From contig JASGUU010000036.1 of assembly GCA_030057555.1 (NCBI GenBank), positions 1-62,179 on the forward strand: DNA of 62,179 nucleotides, read 5' to 3'. Made by a program: the position numbers and the translations under genes. Source of the DNA: Bacillota bacterium (GTDB lineage: Bacteria > Bacillota > Clostridia > Saccharofermentanales > Fastidiosipilaceae). The notes under the pieces are model-generated. The model made no database searches and was not told the DNA's origin. It saw nothing but the letters and a program-made list of their open reading frames with translations. Below, piece by piece: positions 13,955-23,418 of the stretch (its first letter is position 1; every line of letters begins with the position of its first letter).

Positions 13955-16616
13955 GGGGCCGGGTCTCCTGTCGTACAGCGTCGGCGGGGCCCAGGGGGCG
14001 GCAGCCGGCGGCGGGGTCGGTCAGCAGACGGCGGCGCAGGATACGGGCGCCGGCAACGTCTGCGGGTCTGGCGTCGAGGTGCCGGACGAGGGCATCCAGC
14101 AGGGTGTCCGGCCGCAGGTTCCGTTCCGAGCCGGCTGCGAGGCGCAGCTCGAGGGTGTCGGGAGCGGAGGCTTCGGCCGCCAGGATGAGAGGGCGGATGT
14201 CGGTGACGACACTGCCCCGACGCTTCGTGCGTTTGGCCACCGGCAGTTCTCCGGCAGCCATGAGCGGCCCGGCGAGGCGACCGGCATCCGGGAAGCTGAT
14301 CGCATAGTCGGCAGCGGCGACGGCGGCCATCAGGCCGCGCGAGGGACCCGCGAGGGGCCAGACCTCAACGAGTTCGAGTCCCTCGGCGAGGACGGGCGCG
14401 AGACGCGCCTTGAGCACGGCAGCGGCGAGAGGGCTGCTGAGCTCTATGTCCACCACATCGGCGGCGAGCTCGACCGAGACGGCGGCCGGCAGGGCGAAGA
14501 CGAGCTGCGGCCGGGGATTGAAGCCCTGACTGTGGGCGAGCGGCAGGCCGGCGCGGCGCAGGGCGCGCTCGAAGCTGCGCAGCAGGTCGAGATGCGAGAG
14601 CCAGATGGCGTCGCCGCGGCGGGCGTAGGTGAGGCGGTACCAGTAACCGGCGGGACGCTCTGAAGACTCCTGCCTCTCCCCTGCCGGCTCCGGCGGCGGC
14701 GTTTCATCAGCAGCTCGGTCAAAATCATAGGGGCGGACGGGACCGGGACCGGTCGGGCAGATGCCCGCCCGGTAGGCGGCCGCTCCGCAGTGGCTGCAAC
14801 TCCGGCGGCACTCGGGCGTCAGTTCGCCGCGGCCGGCGCGGGCCCATTCGGAGACGAGCCAGTCTTTGCGTACACCGGGATCCATATGATCCCAGGGCAG
14901 CGCGGCGTCGAGGGGCAGTTCCTCGGTGGCGTAGCGGTCCGTGTCGAGGCCGAGTTTTGCTGCCTCTTCGTCCCAGAGCGTGGGACGAAAGCACTCAGCC
15001 CAGCTGTCGAGGCGGCCGCCGGCGGCCTGGACGGCCTCGAGCAGGGCGCCGAGGCGACGGTCGCCGCGGGCCAGGACGGCCTCCCAGTAGGAGATGTCGG
15101 GATCGTGCCAGGAGAGCTTCACCGGGCGCGGCAGGGCGCCCCGCAGGAGCGCGACGCGGCGTTCAAACTCGGGCCGGGAGGGCTGGGCCGCCCACTGGAA
15201 CGCCGTGTGGGCCTTCGGGATGAAGAGGGCGACGGAGAGCGAGAGGTCGAGACGCCGGCGCGTCCGGGCCGTTTCGCGGTAGAGGTCGAGGGTCCGGCGA
15301 CAGAGCCGGGCGATGGCGAGGACATCCTCATCTGTCTCGGTCGGCAGGCCCAGCATGAAATAGAACTTCACGCGGTCCTGGCCGTTTGCAAAGGCAAAAC
15401 GCAGGGAATGCTCGAGCTCGGCCTCGCTGATGCCCTTGTTGATGACATCGCGGAGGCGCTGCGAGCCGGCCTCGGGGGCGAAGGTCAGACTGCTGCGGCG
15501 CGTGCTCGAGACCTGGCGGACGAGTTCGGGCGAGACGCTGTCGATGCGCAGCGAGGGCAGCGCGAGATTGAGGCGGCGGTCGTTGAAGTCGGGCAGCAGG
15601 CCGCCGACCAGCTCCTCGAGCCCGGAGTAGTCGGAGGTCGAGAGCGAGAGCAGGCCCAGTTCCTCATGACCGGTTGTGCGGGCGAGACGGCGGGCGGTGG
15701 CAGCGAGGGTCAGCGGGTCGTGTTCGCGCACCGGGCGGTAGGTGCTGCCGGCCTGGCAGAAACGGCAGCCGCGGGGGCAGCCGCGGAAGAGTTCGATGAC
15801 CATGCGGTCGTGGACGATGCCCATGCCGGGGACAATCGGCGCCACGGGCTGCGGGTGGGCGTCGAGATCGCGGACGATCGTGCGGCGGACCGTGGCCGGA
15901 AAACCCTCCGCCACCCTGATGCCCGTAAATCTGCCCGCCCCGTCATACCGGGGCGTATAGGCGGCGGGGACATAGATACCCTCAAAGGCGGCGAGCCGGC
16001 GCAGCAGGTCGGCGCGTCCGGGAGCGGCGCCCTGTTCTCCGGCGCGCCAGGCCCGGATGGGATCCAGCAGCTGCGGAAGGATCTCCTCGGCTTCGCCGTA
16101 GAGCATGAGATCGGCAAAGTCCGCGACCGGCTCCGCATTCGTCACCGCGGGCCCACCCATGATGACCAGCGGGTCCTGCTCCCCGCGGTCAACGGCGCGC
16201 AGCGGGACGCCGGCGAGATCCAGCATGTTGAGGACGGTGGTATAGCTCATCTCGTGCTGCAGGGTGAAGCCCAGCACATCGAGCCGGGCGGCGGGCGTGC
16301 CCGACTCGATGGTGCCGAGCGGCCGGCCCGTCTCGCGCATCCGGGCCTCCATGTCCGTCCAGGGCGCAAAAATGCGCTCGCACCAGACGTCGCTGCGCCG
16401 GTTCAGCAGATCGTAGAGGATGGCCAGGGCGAGGTTGGACTGGGCGATCTCATAGACATCCGGAAAGCAGAATCCGAAGCGCAGGAGACCGTCAGCGGCG
16501 AAGCGGTCGCTGTCTTTGCGTACGACATGATATTCGCCGCCGCCGTAGCGGGCGGGTTTCTCCACCGCCCGCAGCTGGCGACGGCGTTCGGCAGCGGCCG
16601 CGGTCAGTGGGTTCAA
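13947..16616 (-). CDS. B12-binding-type radical SAM protein fused to DUF2344 (TIGR03960-TIGR03936)
   Basis: An 889-aa fusion. The N-terminal 250 residues form a cobalamin-binding-like Rossmann domain (VYEIAQSNLALAILYDLLN, IMGGPAVTNAEPVADFADL). The radical SAM core has CPRGCRFC with Cys280, Cys284 and Cys287 as 4Fe-4S ligands. A second Cys group (ECRRSCSHCG and AGIC) closes that half. From about residue 670, the YRLTYARRGDAIWLSHLDLL segment starts the DUF2344/TIGR03936 domain. This architecture is common in Clostridia, often beside the RNase G and rplU genes, which are absent here. The substrate is unknown; RNA modification is a common guess. The start overlaps the pgi stop by 4 bp. Confidence 0.88.
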   Translation of the reverse strand: MNPLTAAAAERRRQLRAVEKPARYGGGEYHVVRKDSDRFAADGLLRFGFCFPDVYEIAQSNLALAILYDLLNRRSDVWCERIFAPWTDMEARMRETGRPLGTIESGTPAARLDVLGFTLQHEMSYTTVLNMLDLAGVPLRAVDRGEQDPLVIMGGPAVTNAEPVADFADLMLYGEAEEILPQLLDPIRAWRAGEQGAAPGRADLLRRLAAFEGIYVPAAYTPRYDGAGRFTGIRVAEGFPATVRRTIVRDLDAHPQPVAPIVPGMGIVHDRMVIELFRGCPRGCRFCQAGSTYRPVREHDPLTLAATARRLARTTGHEELGLLSLSTSDYSGLEELVGGLLPDFNDRRLNLALPSLRIDSVSPELVRQVSSTRRSSLTFAPEAGSQRLRDVINKGISEAELEHSLRFAFANGQDRVKFYFMLGLPTETDEDVLAIARLCRRTLDLYRETARTRRRLDLSLSVALFIPKAHTAFQWAAQPSRPEFERRVALLRGALPRPVKLSWHDPDISYWEAVLARGDRRLGALLEAVQAAGGRLDSWAECFRPTLWDEEAAKLGLDTDRYATEELPLDAALPWDHMDPGVRKDWLVSEWARAGRGELTPECRRSCSHCGAAAYRAGICPTGPGPVRPYDFDRAADETPPPEPAGERQESSERPAGYWYRLTYARRGDAIWLSHLDLLRSFERALRRAGLPLAHSQGFNPRPQLVFALPAAVSVELAADVVDIELSSPLAAAVLKARLAPVLAEGLELVEVWPLAGPSRGLMAAVAAADYAISFPDAGRLAGPLMAAGELPVAKRTKRRGSVVTDIRPLILAAEASAPDTLELRLAAGSERNLRPDTLLDALVRHLDARPADVAGARILRRRLLTDPAAGCRPLGPADAVRQETRPHA

Positions 16617-17959
16617 CGGCCGAGGCGCTCCTGGAGGCTGGCGGCGAGATCCTCATAACCGGCTTTTCCGAGCAGGGCGAACATGTTGCGCTTGTAGGCC
16701 TCGACGCCCGGCTGGTCGAAGGGATTGATGGCGTTGAGATAGCCCGACAGGCCGCAGGCGAACTCGAAGAACCAGATCAGCCAGCCGAGGCTGGTCTCGT
16801 CAATGGTCTCGATCTCGACCTGGAGGTTGGGCACGCCGCCGTCCACGTGGGCGAGCGTCGTCCCCTCGAGGGCGCGGGCGTTGATGTCGGCGAGATCGCG
16901 GCCGGCGAGATAGTTGAGTCCGTCGCCGTCGGCCTCGTCAAAGGGCACGCTGAGGCTGCGGCACGGCGTATTGACGCGTATGACCGTCTCGATCAGGCGG
17001 CGGCGGCCGTCCTGGATGAACTGGCCCATGGAGTGGAGGTCGCTCGTGAATTCGACGCCGGCCGGCAGCAGGCCGCGGCCGTCCTTCCCTTCGCTCTCGC
17101 CGTAGAGCTGCTTCCACCATTCGACGAACCAGCGCAGCTGATGATCGTAGTGGACGAGGAACTCGGTGTCGTAGCCGGCGCGCAGGAGGGCGTTGCGCCA
17201 GAGGGCATAGGCGTAGGGCGGGGCCGTGAGCGGATCGTCGACGTGGAGCCAGGCTTCGCGCGCGGCGGCGGCACCGGCCAGAAGGGCGTCGATGTCGTGG
17301 TTGACGGCGATCGGCAGCAGGCCGACGGCGGTCAGCACCGAGTAGCGGCCGCCGACATCGTCGGGTACGACGAAGCGGGCGTAGCCGCGGGCGCGGGCGA
17401 GGTCGAGCAGGGCGCCGCGGTTGGCGTCGGTGGTGACAAAGATGCGGCGGCGGACCTCCTCCTCATCGTAGCGCGACTCCATGTAGCGCTGCAGGATGCG
17501 GAAGGCGATGGCAGGCTCGGTCGTGGTGCCGGATTTGGAAATGACATTCACACAGACGCGCTTGCCGTCGAGCCAGTCGAGCAGTTCGGCATGGTAGCTG
17601 CCGCTGAGCTGGTGGCCGGCAAAGACGATCTGGGGGCCGCCGCGTTCGGCCGCTGTCTGGGAAGCCGCGAAGGGAGACTGGAGGGCCTCGATGACGGCAC
17701 GGGCGCCGAGGTAGGAGCCGCCGATGCCAACGACGACGAGGACGTCGGCCTCGCGGCGGATGTAGTCGGCCGCCTCTCGGATGCGGGCGAGTTCTTCGGT
17801 GTCCGGGCGGGCGGGCAGGTCGATCCAGCCGCGGAAATCAGCGCCGGGACCGCTGCCATCGAGCAGCTGGCGGTGGGCCAGTTCGAGCTGCGGCAGGAGC
17901 TGCGCGACGGCGTGGGCGGGTACAAAGGCGGCTGCGTTGGTGGGATTGAAGCGGATCAT
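16613..17959 (-). CDS. pgi: Glucose-6-phosphate isomerase
   Basis: A 448-aa glycolytic isomerase interconverting glucose-6-phosphate and fructose-6-phosphate. The sugar-phosphate-binding SIS motifs VVGIGGSYLGARA and VISKSGTTTEPAIAF are clear. The catalytic region EFTSDLHSMGQFIQDG and the C-terminal AYKRNMFALLGK lysine block are present. Length matches the short bacterial class of Bacillus and Clostridium. The start ATG (MIRFNPTN) follows GAGGAGACGAAAC; an upstream extension of 28 codons lacks a ribosome site. It is the first gene of the pgi / radical SAM / SGNH-like / rsmA operon. Confidence 0.96.
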   Translation of the reverse strand: MIRFNPTNAAAFVPAHAVAQLLPQLELAHRQLLDGSGPGADFRGWIDLPARPDTEELARIREAADYIRREADVLVVVGIGGSYLGARAVIEALQSPFAASQTAAERGGPQIVFAGHQLSGSYHAELLDWLDGKRVCVNVISKSGTTTEPAIAFRILQRYMESRYDEEEVRRRIFVTTDANRGALLDLARARGYARFVVPDDVGGRYSVLTAVGLLPIAVNHDIDALLAGAAAAREAWLHVDDPLTAPPYAYALWRNALLRAGYDTEFLVHYDHQLRWFVEWWKQLYGESEGKDGRGLLPAGVEFTSDLHSMGQFIQDGRRRLIETVIRVNTPCRSLSVPFDEADGDGLNYLAGRDLADINARALEGTTLAHVDGGVPNLQVEIETIDETSLGWLIWFFEFACGLSGYLNAINPFDQPGVEAYKRNMFALLGKAGYEDLAASLQERLGR

Positions 17960-18095
17960 GTTTCGTCTCCTCATTCTGGATGCTGATGCTGCGTCAACAT
18001 TCCTGTTGACATGCAAAAACGCGGGGACGCGAGGTCTCCGCAACGCTTTCTTATTCTAGCCCACCGCGTGGCCGGCTTCCAGAGCCGAATTGGTG

Positions 18096-18114
18096 AGTGC
18101 ACAGTGTGTGCACT
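18096..18114. promoter_or_regulatory. Inverted repeat upstream of pgi, candidate operator
   Basis: AGTGCAC and GTGCACT are perfectly complementary across five bases. It lies about 140 bp upstream of the pgi start, just upstream of a TAGAAT -10-like box. Regulation is inferred from symmetry and place only. Confidence 0.35.
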
Positions 18115-18194
18115 GGATGAGTGCGCAGGAAGATGGATAATACCGCATCCGGCGCCTGGGATTTTGGGTGACAGCGGACAGGAGCAGACTCGGA

Positions 18195-18263
18195 TGATCA
18201 GGATGAGCTGCAATGGGGAACTGACAAACCCTATCGATTTGGGATTTCTCTCGATCCTGACCA
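18195..18263. repeat. Degenerate TGGTCA/TGACCA hairpin unit
   Basis: It starts TGATCAGGATGAG and ends GATTTCTCTCGATCCTGACCA in two halves (TGGTCA has one change; the inner CCAAA arm is lost while ATTTGGGATTTCTC remains). It matches the A/B orientation of the units at 25.4 and 49.6 kb. A single decayed copy with no composite flanks. Confidence 0.65.
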
Positions 18264-18307
18264 GAGGGCTCCGTCAAAACTCAAGGCAACTCCATGCCCG
18301 GCGCACC

Positions 18308-18343
18308 AAAAAGGGGTTCAAGCCGCCACGGCGTCGAACCCCC
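18308..18343 (-). terminator. rho-independent terminator of the leu-ilv operon
   Basis: Read on the minus strand, GGGGTTC pairs with GAACCCC, with a further CGCC/GGCG stem inside, and TTTTT follows. It begins about 25 bp after the ilvB stop. Confidence 0.88.
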
Positions 18344-18366
18344 TTCCGGCGATCAGGCGGATCCCG

Positions 18367-20067
18367 CTATTCGCCGAAGCCCGGCATGATCAGATCCTGC
18401 GGGTCCTGGCCGGCCGGGATCATGGGATAGACGTTGTCCTCCTTGGGCACCCGGATATGCATCAGATAGGGACGCCGGTCGGACAGCGCCTCGTCAAAGG
18501 CCCGGTCGTACTCTTCCGGTGTCGCGACGCGGCTGCCGCGGATGCCGTAGGCGGCTGCGATCTTGACAAAGTCGGGATTGTTATCCATAAGCGAGGCGGC
18601 GTAGTGCTCGTCAAAGAAGAGCTCCTGCCACTGCCGCACCATGCCGAGCGTCTGGTTGTCGAGAATCAGAATGATGACGTGCAGGTTGAACTCCTGCAGC
18701 GTGCCGAGCTCCTGGATGGTCATCTGGATGCCGCCGTCGCCGACGATGGCGATGACGGGGCGGTCAGGCGCGGCCTTCGCCGCACCGATCGCGGCGGGCA
18801 GGCCGAAGCCCATTGTACCGAGACCGCCGGAGGTGATGAAGGAGCGCGGGCTCTCAACGTCAAAGTGCTGGGCGGCAAACATCTGATGCTGGCCGACATC
18901 GGTCACACAGATGGGGTTCAGGCCCGCGACGCGGCGCGAGGCATGCTTGACCACATATTGCGTACGCAGCGGAGTCGTGGGCTCATAGAGCGGGGTGACG
19001 AGACGGTTGTAGCGCTCGCTGAGACCCGCCAGATGGTTGCGCCAGTCGTTCCAGTCCGGCGCGAAATCGGGTCTCCGGACGATCGCCGCATTCAACTCGC
19101 GGAAGAAGTTGCCGGCGTCGTCCTCGACTTCGATGTTGGTGGGCACGTTTTTGCCTATCTCGGAAGAATCGATGTCGACATGGATGATCGTGCGGCCGCG
19201 CGAATAGCGGACGGGATTCGCCACCACGCGGTCCGAGAAGCGCGTGCCGACGGCGAGCAGAAGATCGCAGTTGCCCAGAGCCTGATTCGACTGCACCGTG
19301 CCGTGCATGCCGACATGCTGCAGGTAGTCGGGGTGGTCGCTGGGCAGGGCGCCTTTGCCCATCAGTGTGGTGGTGACGGGCATGTGGGTATTGTCGAGGA
19401 AGCCGGCGAGTTCGTCAGGCGCTCCCGGCGACAGGATGACGCCGCCGCCGACCAGCAGCAGAGGCCGGCGCGTGGTCTCCAGCGCCGCGATGATGTCGGA
19501 CATGACGTCAGCCGAGAGCTGCGGCTTCGGACGATGCGGGATAAAGGGACGCGTCGGCGTCGCCTTGTCGATGTCGAGGGCGAGGATGTCCTTTGGAATG
19601 TTGACGAGCACCGGGCCGGGACGTCCGTCGGTGGTCAGCTCCCAGGCCTCCTCCAGGATCGGCACCAGCTGATTCGGCTCCATGACGAGATAGTTGTACT
19701 TCGTGATCGGGTCAGTGATGCCGGTGATGTCGGCCTCCTGAAAGGCGTCGCGTCCGATGTCGCGGCGGTTTACCGCACCGGTGATGCACAGCAGCGGCGT
19801 GGAGTCGAGATAGGCGTTGGCGATGCCGGTGACGAGGTTGGTCGCCCCGGGGCCGCTCGTCGCGATACAGACGCCGGGCTTCCCGCTGACACGGGCATAG
19901 CCCTCGGCGGCATGGACGGCACCCTGCTCATGACGAGTCCGCCAGTGGGGAAACTGCAGGCGATGGATGGCATCGTAGAGGACGAGGACCGGGCCGCCGG
20001 GATAGCCGAAGCAGTAGTCGACACCCTTGCCCATCAAAAAGCGAATGACATGCTCGGCACCGTTCAT
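18367..20067 (-). CDS. ilvB: Acetolactate synthase, large (catalytic) subunit
   Basis: A 566-aa thiamine diphosphate enzyme condensing two pyruvates (or pyruvate and 2-oxobutyrate), the first common step of valine/leucine/isoleucine synthesis. Glu47 ([13 protein letters not shown]) is the cofactor-activating residue. The thiamine-binding motif runs from [12 protein letters not shown] to LDNQTLGM, and the FAD-binding-type middle domain is present. AGGAGG precedes the ATG. It overlaps the ilvD stop by 4 bp and is last in the operon. The regulatory small subunit IlvN, often next door, is missing here; it may be elsewhere or the enzyme may work unregulated. Confidence 0.93.
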   Translation of the reverse strand: MNGAEHVIRFLMGKGVDYCFGYPGGPVLVLYDAIHRLQFPHWRTRHEQGAVHAAEGYARVSGKPGVCIATSGPGATNLVTGIANAYLDSTPLLCITGAVNRRDIGRDAFQEADITGITDPITKYNYLVMEPNQLVPILEEAWELTTDGRPGPVLVNIPKDILALDIDKATPTRPFIPHRPKPQLSADVMSDIIAALETTRRPLLLVGGGVILSPGAPDELAGFLDNTHMPVTTTLMGKGALPSDHPDYLQHVGMHGTVQSNQALGNCDLLLAVGTRFSDRVVANPVRYSRGRTIIHVDIDSSEIGKNVPTNIEVEDDAGNFFRELNAAIVRRPDFAPDWNDWRNHLAGLSERYNRLVTPLYEPTTPLRTQYVVKHASRRVAGLNPICVTDVGQHQMFAAQHFDVESPRSFITSGGLGTMGFGLPAAIGAAKAAPDRPVIAIVGDGGIQMTIQELGTLQEFNLHVIILILDNQTLGMVRQWQELFFDEHYAASLMDNNPDFVKIAAAYGIRGSRVATPEEYDRAFDEALSDRRPYLMHIRVPKEDNVYPMIPAGQDPQDLIMPGFGE

Positions 20068-21767
20068 CTTTTTTCCTCCTCACACACACTGTCGTAGTCT
20101 GCCAGTGCAGCCCCCTGATCGGCAGGGCCGACCTCACGCTGATAGCGGGCGAGCACGCCGCCGAGCCTGCGGTCCGGCTGCGGTGCCGGCTCGCGCCGGG
20201 CCAGCTCGGCCTCGGAAACCAGCAGCTCGATGCTGCGGCCGGGGATGTCGATCGCGATCCGGTCCCCCTCATGCACATAGGCGATGAGGCCGCCGGCAGC
20301 CGCCTCGGGGCTCGCATGCCCGATTGAGGCGCCGCGGCTCGCGCCCGAGAAGCGTCCGTCCGTGACCAGGGCCACGGAATCATCGAGGCCCATGCCGGCG
20401 AGCGCGCTCGTCGGGCTCAGCATTTCACGCATGCCGGGACCGCCGCGCGGCCCCTCGAAGCGGATGACAACTACATCGCCGGGGCGGATGCGGCCGCCGA
20501 AGATGGCCTCGCAGGCCTCTTCCTCACTCTCAAAGACACGCGCCGGACCCTCGTGGCGCAGCATCTGCGGGAGAACGGCACCCTGCTTGACGACGGAGCC
20601 GTTCGGTGCCAGATTGCCGCGCAGGATGGCGAGCCCGCCATTCGGTGACCAGGGATCGGCGAGCGGCCGGATGACCGTGCCGTCGGCGCCGGGGCTGCCG
20701 GCGATGCGGGCGGCCACACTGCCGTCCACCGTCGTGGCCGTCACATCGATAAGCTCGGCCTTCGCCAGCTCGGCGAGCAGGGCGCGGATGCCGCCGACGC
20801 GGTCGAGGTCGGTGATGAAATGGCTGCCGGCGGGATCGAGCCTGCACAGCTGCGGCGTGCGCTCGGCGATCTCCCCGATGCGCTCGAGCGTCAGCGTATA
20901 GCCGGCCTCGCGTGCGATGGCGAGCAGGTGCAGGACGGAGTTCGTCGAGCCGCCCAGCGCCATGTCGACGGCGAGGGCATTCTCAATCGCGGCCGGGGTC
21001 ATGATGTCGCGGGCCGTGATATTGGCGTCTATGAGCTCGACGATGCGGGCCCCGGCGGCCTTGGCCAGGCGGCGGCGTCCGGCCATCACGGCGGGGATGC
21101 TGCCGTTGCCGGGCAGGCCGAGACCCATGGCCTCGGTCAGGCAGTTCATCGTGTTTGCCGTATACATGCCGGCACAGGAACCACAGGTGGGACAGACCGC
21201 CTGTTCGATCAGGGTCAGCTCCTCCTGCGTGATGCGGCCGGCGGCGTGGGCACCGACACCCTCGAAGACACCCATCAGGCCCATGCTGCCGCTCCCCTCC
21301 ACATGGCCCGGCAGCATCGGACCGCCGGAGACGAAGATCGACGGCAGATTGAGGCGGGCGGCGGCCATCAGCATGCCGGGCACGGTCTTGTCACAGCTGG
21401 GGATGAAGACCACGCCGTCGAAGACATGGGCACGGAGCATGATCTCGCAGCTGTCGGCGATGTGGTCGCGCGAGACGAGCGAGTACTTCATGCCGACGTG
21501 ATTCATGGCGAGTCCGTCGCAGACCGCAATCGCCGGGAACTCCAGGGGTACGGCGCCGGCCATGCGGATGCCGGCCTTGACCGCTTCCGTAATATCACGC
21601 AGATGGACATGGCCGGGAACCACTTCGTTAAAGCTGTTGACCACGGCGACAAAGGGACGCTCGAGTTCCGCCTCGGTGAGGCCGAGGGCGTAAAGCAGCG
21701 AGCGGTGCGGGGCACGGTTGCTGCCCTGCTTCATGGCGGCACTGCGCTGCGGAGTGGTCTGTGTCAT
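20064..21767 (-). CDS. ilvD: Dihydroxy-acid dehydratase
   Basis: A 567-aa Fe-S enzyme dehydrating 2,3-dihydroxy-isovalerate and its methylvalerate homologue to the 2-oxo acids. The cluster-binding cysteines lie in [24 protein letters not shown] and [19 protein letters not shown]. The substrate-binding [10 protein letters not shown] and the C-terminal GRFSGASRG and GHASPEAA motifs are present. The start chosen is MTQTTPQRS because GGGAGG lies 7 bp upstream; an in-frame ATG eight codons earlier lacks a site. It sits 27 bp after leuB and overlaps ilvB. Confidence 0.96.
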   Translation of the reverse strand: MTQTTPQRSAAMKQGSNRAPHRSLLYALGLTEAELERPFVAVVNSFNEVVPGHVHLRDITEAVKAGIRMAGAVPLEFPAIAVCDGLAMNHVGMKYSLVSRDHIADSCEIMLRAHVFDGVVFIPSCDKTVPGMLMAAARLNLPSIFVSGGPMLPGHVEGSGSMGLMGVFEGVGAHAAGRITQEELTLIEQAVCPTCGSCAGMYTANTMNCLTEAMGLGLPGNGSIPAVMAGRRRLAKAAGARIVELIDANITARDIMTPAAIENALAVDMALGGSTNSVLHLLAIAREAGYTLTLERIGEIAERTPQLCRLDPAGSHFITDLDRVGGIRALLAELAKAELIDVTATTVDGSVAARIAGSPGADGTVIRPLADPWSPNGGLAILRGNLAPNGSVVKQGAVLPQMLRHEGPARVFESEEEACEAIFGGRIRPGDVVVIRFEGPRGGPGMREMLSPTSALAGMGLDDSVALVTDGRFSGASRGASIGHASPEAAAGGLIAYVHEGDRIAIDIPGRSIELLVSEAELARREPAPQPDRRLGGVLARYQREVGPADQGAALADYDSVCEEEKR

Positions 21768-21794
21768 GTTCTTTCCTCCCGTCATATGCAAAGT

Positions 21795-22916
21795 TCAGTC
21801 GGAGCACCGTGCTCCGGCGAGTTCTTCCAGTACGGCGCGGGTCATCGCCCCGCAGCCGAGGATCCGCTTTGCTTCTGTGTCCGGCATCGCAAGATCGGCG
21901 GTGCGCCAGCCGGCATCGAGCACGGCTTCGACCGCCCGTTCAATGCGGACGGCCGCCGCCTCGTTCGCACCCGCATAGCGCAGCAGAAGTGCGGCCGAGA
22001 GTATGGCAGCCAGCGGATTCGCGAGATCGCGGCCGGCGAGGTCCGGCGCCGAACCGTGGATGGGCTCATAGAGTCCGGCACTGCCGGCAGCGCCAAGCGC
22101 AGCCGAGGGCATCAGGCCGATCGAGCCGATGATCTCGGCGCTCTCGTCGCTCAAGATATCACCGAAAATATTCGATGTCACGATGACGTCGAAGCTCCCC
22201 GGACGTCGGATGAGCTGCATCGCGGCATTGTCGACATAGAGGTACTCGACCTCGAGATCCGGATTCTGCCGGGCCACATCCCGCATCAGGCGGCGCCAGA
22301 GCCGCGAGGACTCGAGGACGTTGGCCTTGTCCACCAGGCAGAGGCGGCCCCGCCGGCCGCGGGCGATTTCCACCGCCCGCTCCAGAATGCGCCGGATCTC
22401 ATGTTCGCGGTAGGCTTCGACATCGTAGCTCTCGAGTTCGGGGCCGGCGGGGCCCGTCACTTCGCGCGTGCCCGACTCGCCGAAATAGATGCCGCCCGTC
22501 AGTTCACGGCAGATGACGAGGTCGATGCCGCCGCTGCGAAATTCCGGACGCAGCGGACTTCTGTCGGCGAGGGCCGGCCAGAGCCGGGCGGGGCGCAGAT
22601 TGCAGTAGACACCGAGTCCCGCGCGCAGGGCCAGCAGCCCCTGTTCGGGGCGCTCACAGCCCCGGGCCGGCTGCTCCCAGCGGGGCCCGCCGACCGCGCC
22701 GAGGAGGACGGCATCGGCCGCGCGGCAGGCGGCCAGGGTCTCGGGCGCCAGGGCACGTCCGTCGATATCGATCTGGGCGCCTCCAATGGGACGGATCGCG
22801 ATATCGAGGCCGATCCCGGCGTCGGCGGCCACGACCTCGAGGACCCTGAGCGCGGCGGCAGTCACTTCGGGGCCGATGCCGTCGCCCGGCAGGGCCACGA
22901 TCCTGAGGCTAGACAT
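21795..22916 (-). CDS. leuB: 3-isopropylmalate dehydrogenase
   Basis: A 373-aa NAD-dependent oxidative decarboxylase, the third leucine-specific step. The N-terminal LRIVALPGDGIGPEV, the substrate arginines in the RPARLWPAL region, KANVLESSRLWRR, the metal-binding DNAAMQLIRRPGSFD and the nucleotide-binding PIHGSAPDLAGRDLANPLA are all present. The start MSSLRIV overlaps the leuD stop by 8 bp; a start four codons earlier is possible. The arrangement leuC-leuD-leuB matches pathway order. Confidence 0.96.
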   Translation of the reverse strand: MSSLRIVALPGDGIGPEVTAAALRVLEVVAADAGIGLDIAIRPIGGAQIDIDGRALAPETLAACRAADAVLLGAVGGPRWEQPARGCERPEQGLLALRAGLGVYCNLRPARLWPALADRSPLRPEFRSGGIDLVICRELTGGIYFGESGTREVTGPAGPELESYDVEAYREHEIRRILERAVEIARGRRGRLCLVDKANVLESSRLWRRLMRDVARQNPDLEVEYLYVDNAAMQLIRRPGSFDVIVTSNIFGDILSDESAEIIGSIGLMPSAALGAAGSAGLYEPIHGSAPDLAGRDLANPLAAILSAALLLRYAGANEAAAVRIERAVEAVLDAGWRTADLAMPDTEAKRILGCGAMTRAVLEELAGARCSD

Positions 22917-23418
22917 GGCCGGCCTCACGGTCGGGAGTGGCGAGCTTTGCCTGCGTATAGGGAACCAGTCCTCCCTGCTCGATGATGCCCTGGATAAAGG
23001 CGGGGAAGGCCTTCGCGATCCAGGACTCGCCCGTCGTCAGATTGGCGATGCGGCCGCTCGCGGGTACGACTTCGACCTCGTCGCCGGGACTGACACGGCC
23101 GACGGCTTCGGGACACTCGAGGATGGCGAGGCCGACGTTCAGGGCATTGCGGTAGAAAATGCGCGCAAAACTCGCCGCCACGACCGCGGCCACCCCGCTG
23201 GCGCGAAGTGCGACGGGGGCATGCTCGCGGGAGGAACCGCAGCCGAAGTTCTCGCCGGCGAAGACGATGTCGCCGGGCCGGACACGGTCGATGAAGGCGG
23301 CGTCGATATCCTCCATGCAATGTCTGGCCAGCTCGGCCGGGGCGGCGGTATTGAGATAGCGGGCGGGGATAATGACATCGGTGTCGACGTGATCGCCGTA
23401 AACATGGGCGCGGGGCAT
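22909..23418 (-). CDS. leuD: 3-isopropylmalate dehydratase, small subunit
   Basis: A 169-aa swivel domain of isopropylmalate isomerase. It pairs with LeuC to interconvert 2- and 3-isopropylmalate. Motifs are [15 protein letters not shown] near the N-terminus, [17 protein letters not shown] (substrate loop) and [16 protein letters not shown]. The short length is that of the archaeal/clostridial LeuCD subclass, not the longer E. coli type. The ATG directly follows the leuC TAG. Confidence 0.96.
   Translation of the reverse strand: MPRAHVYGDHVDTDVIIPARYLNTAAPAELARHCMEDIDAAFIDRVRPGDIVFAGENFGCGSSREHAPVALRASGVAAVVAASFARIFYRNALNVGLAILECPEAVGRVSPGDEVEVVPASGRIANLTTGESWIAKAFPAFIQGIIEQGGLVPYTQAKLATPDREAGHV

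Larger units (their letters stand above)
17960..18366. other. Intergenic region between ilvB and pgi
   Basis: It holds the ilvB terminator (18308-18343), a degenerate hairpin unit (18195-18263), an inverted repeat AGTGCAC-N5-GTGCACT (18096-18114) and the pgi promoter region. A weak -10-like TAGAAT reads on the minus strand at about 18055-18060. No gene is seen. Confidence 0.6.

Noticed and set aside
14790-17986. Long plus-strand open frames (622 and 459 aa) over the radical SAM gene and pgi
   Set aside because: Antisense shadows of conserved genes, with no domain of their own.
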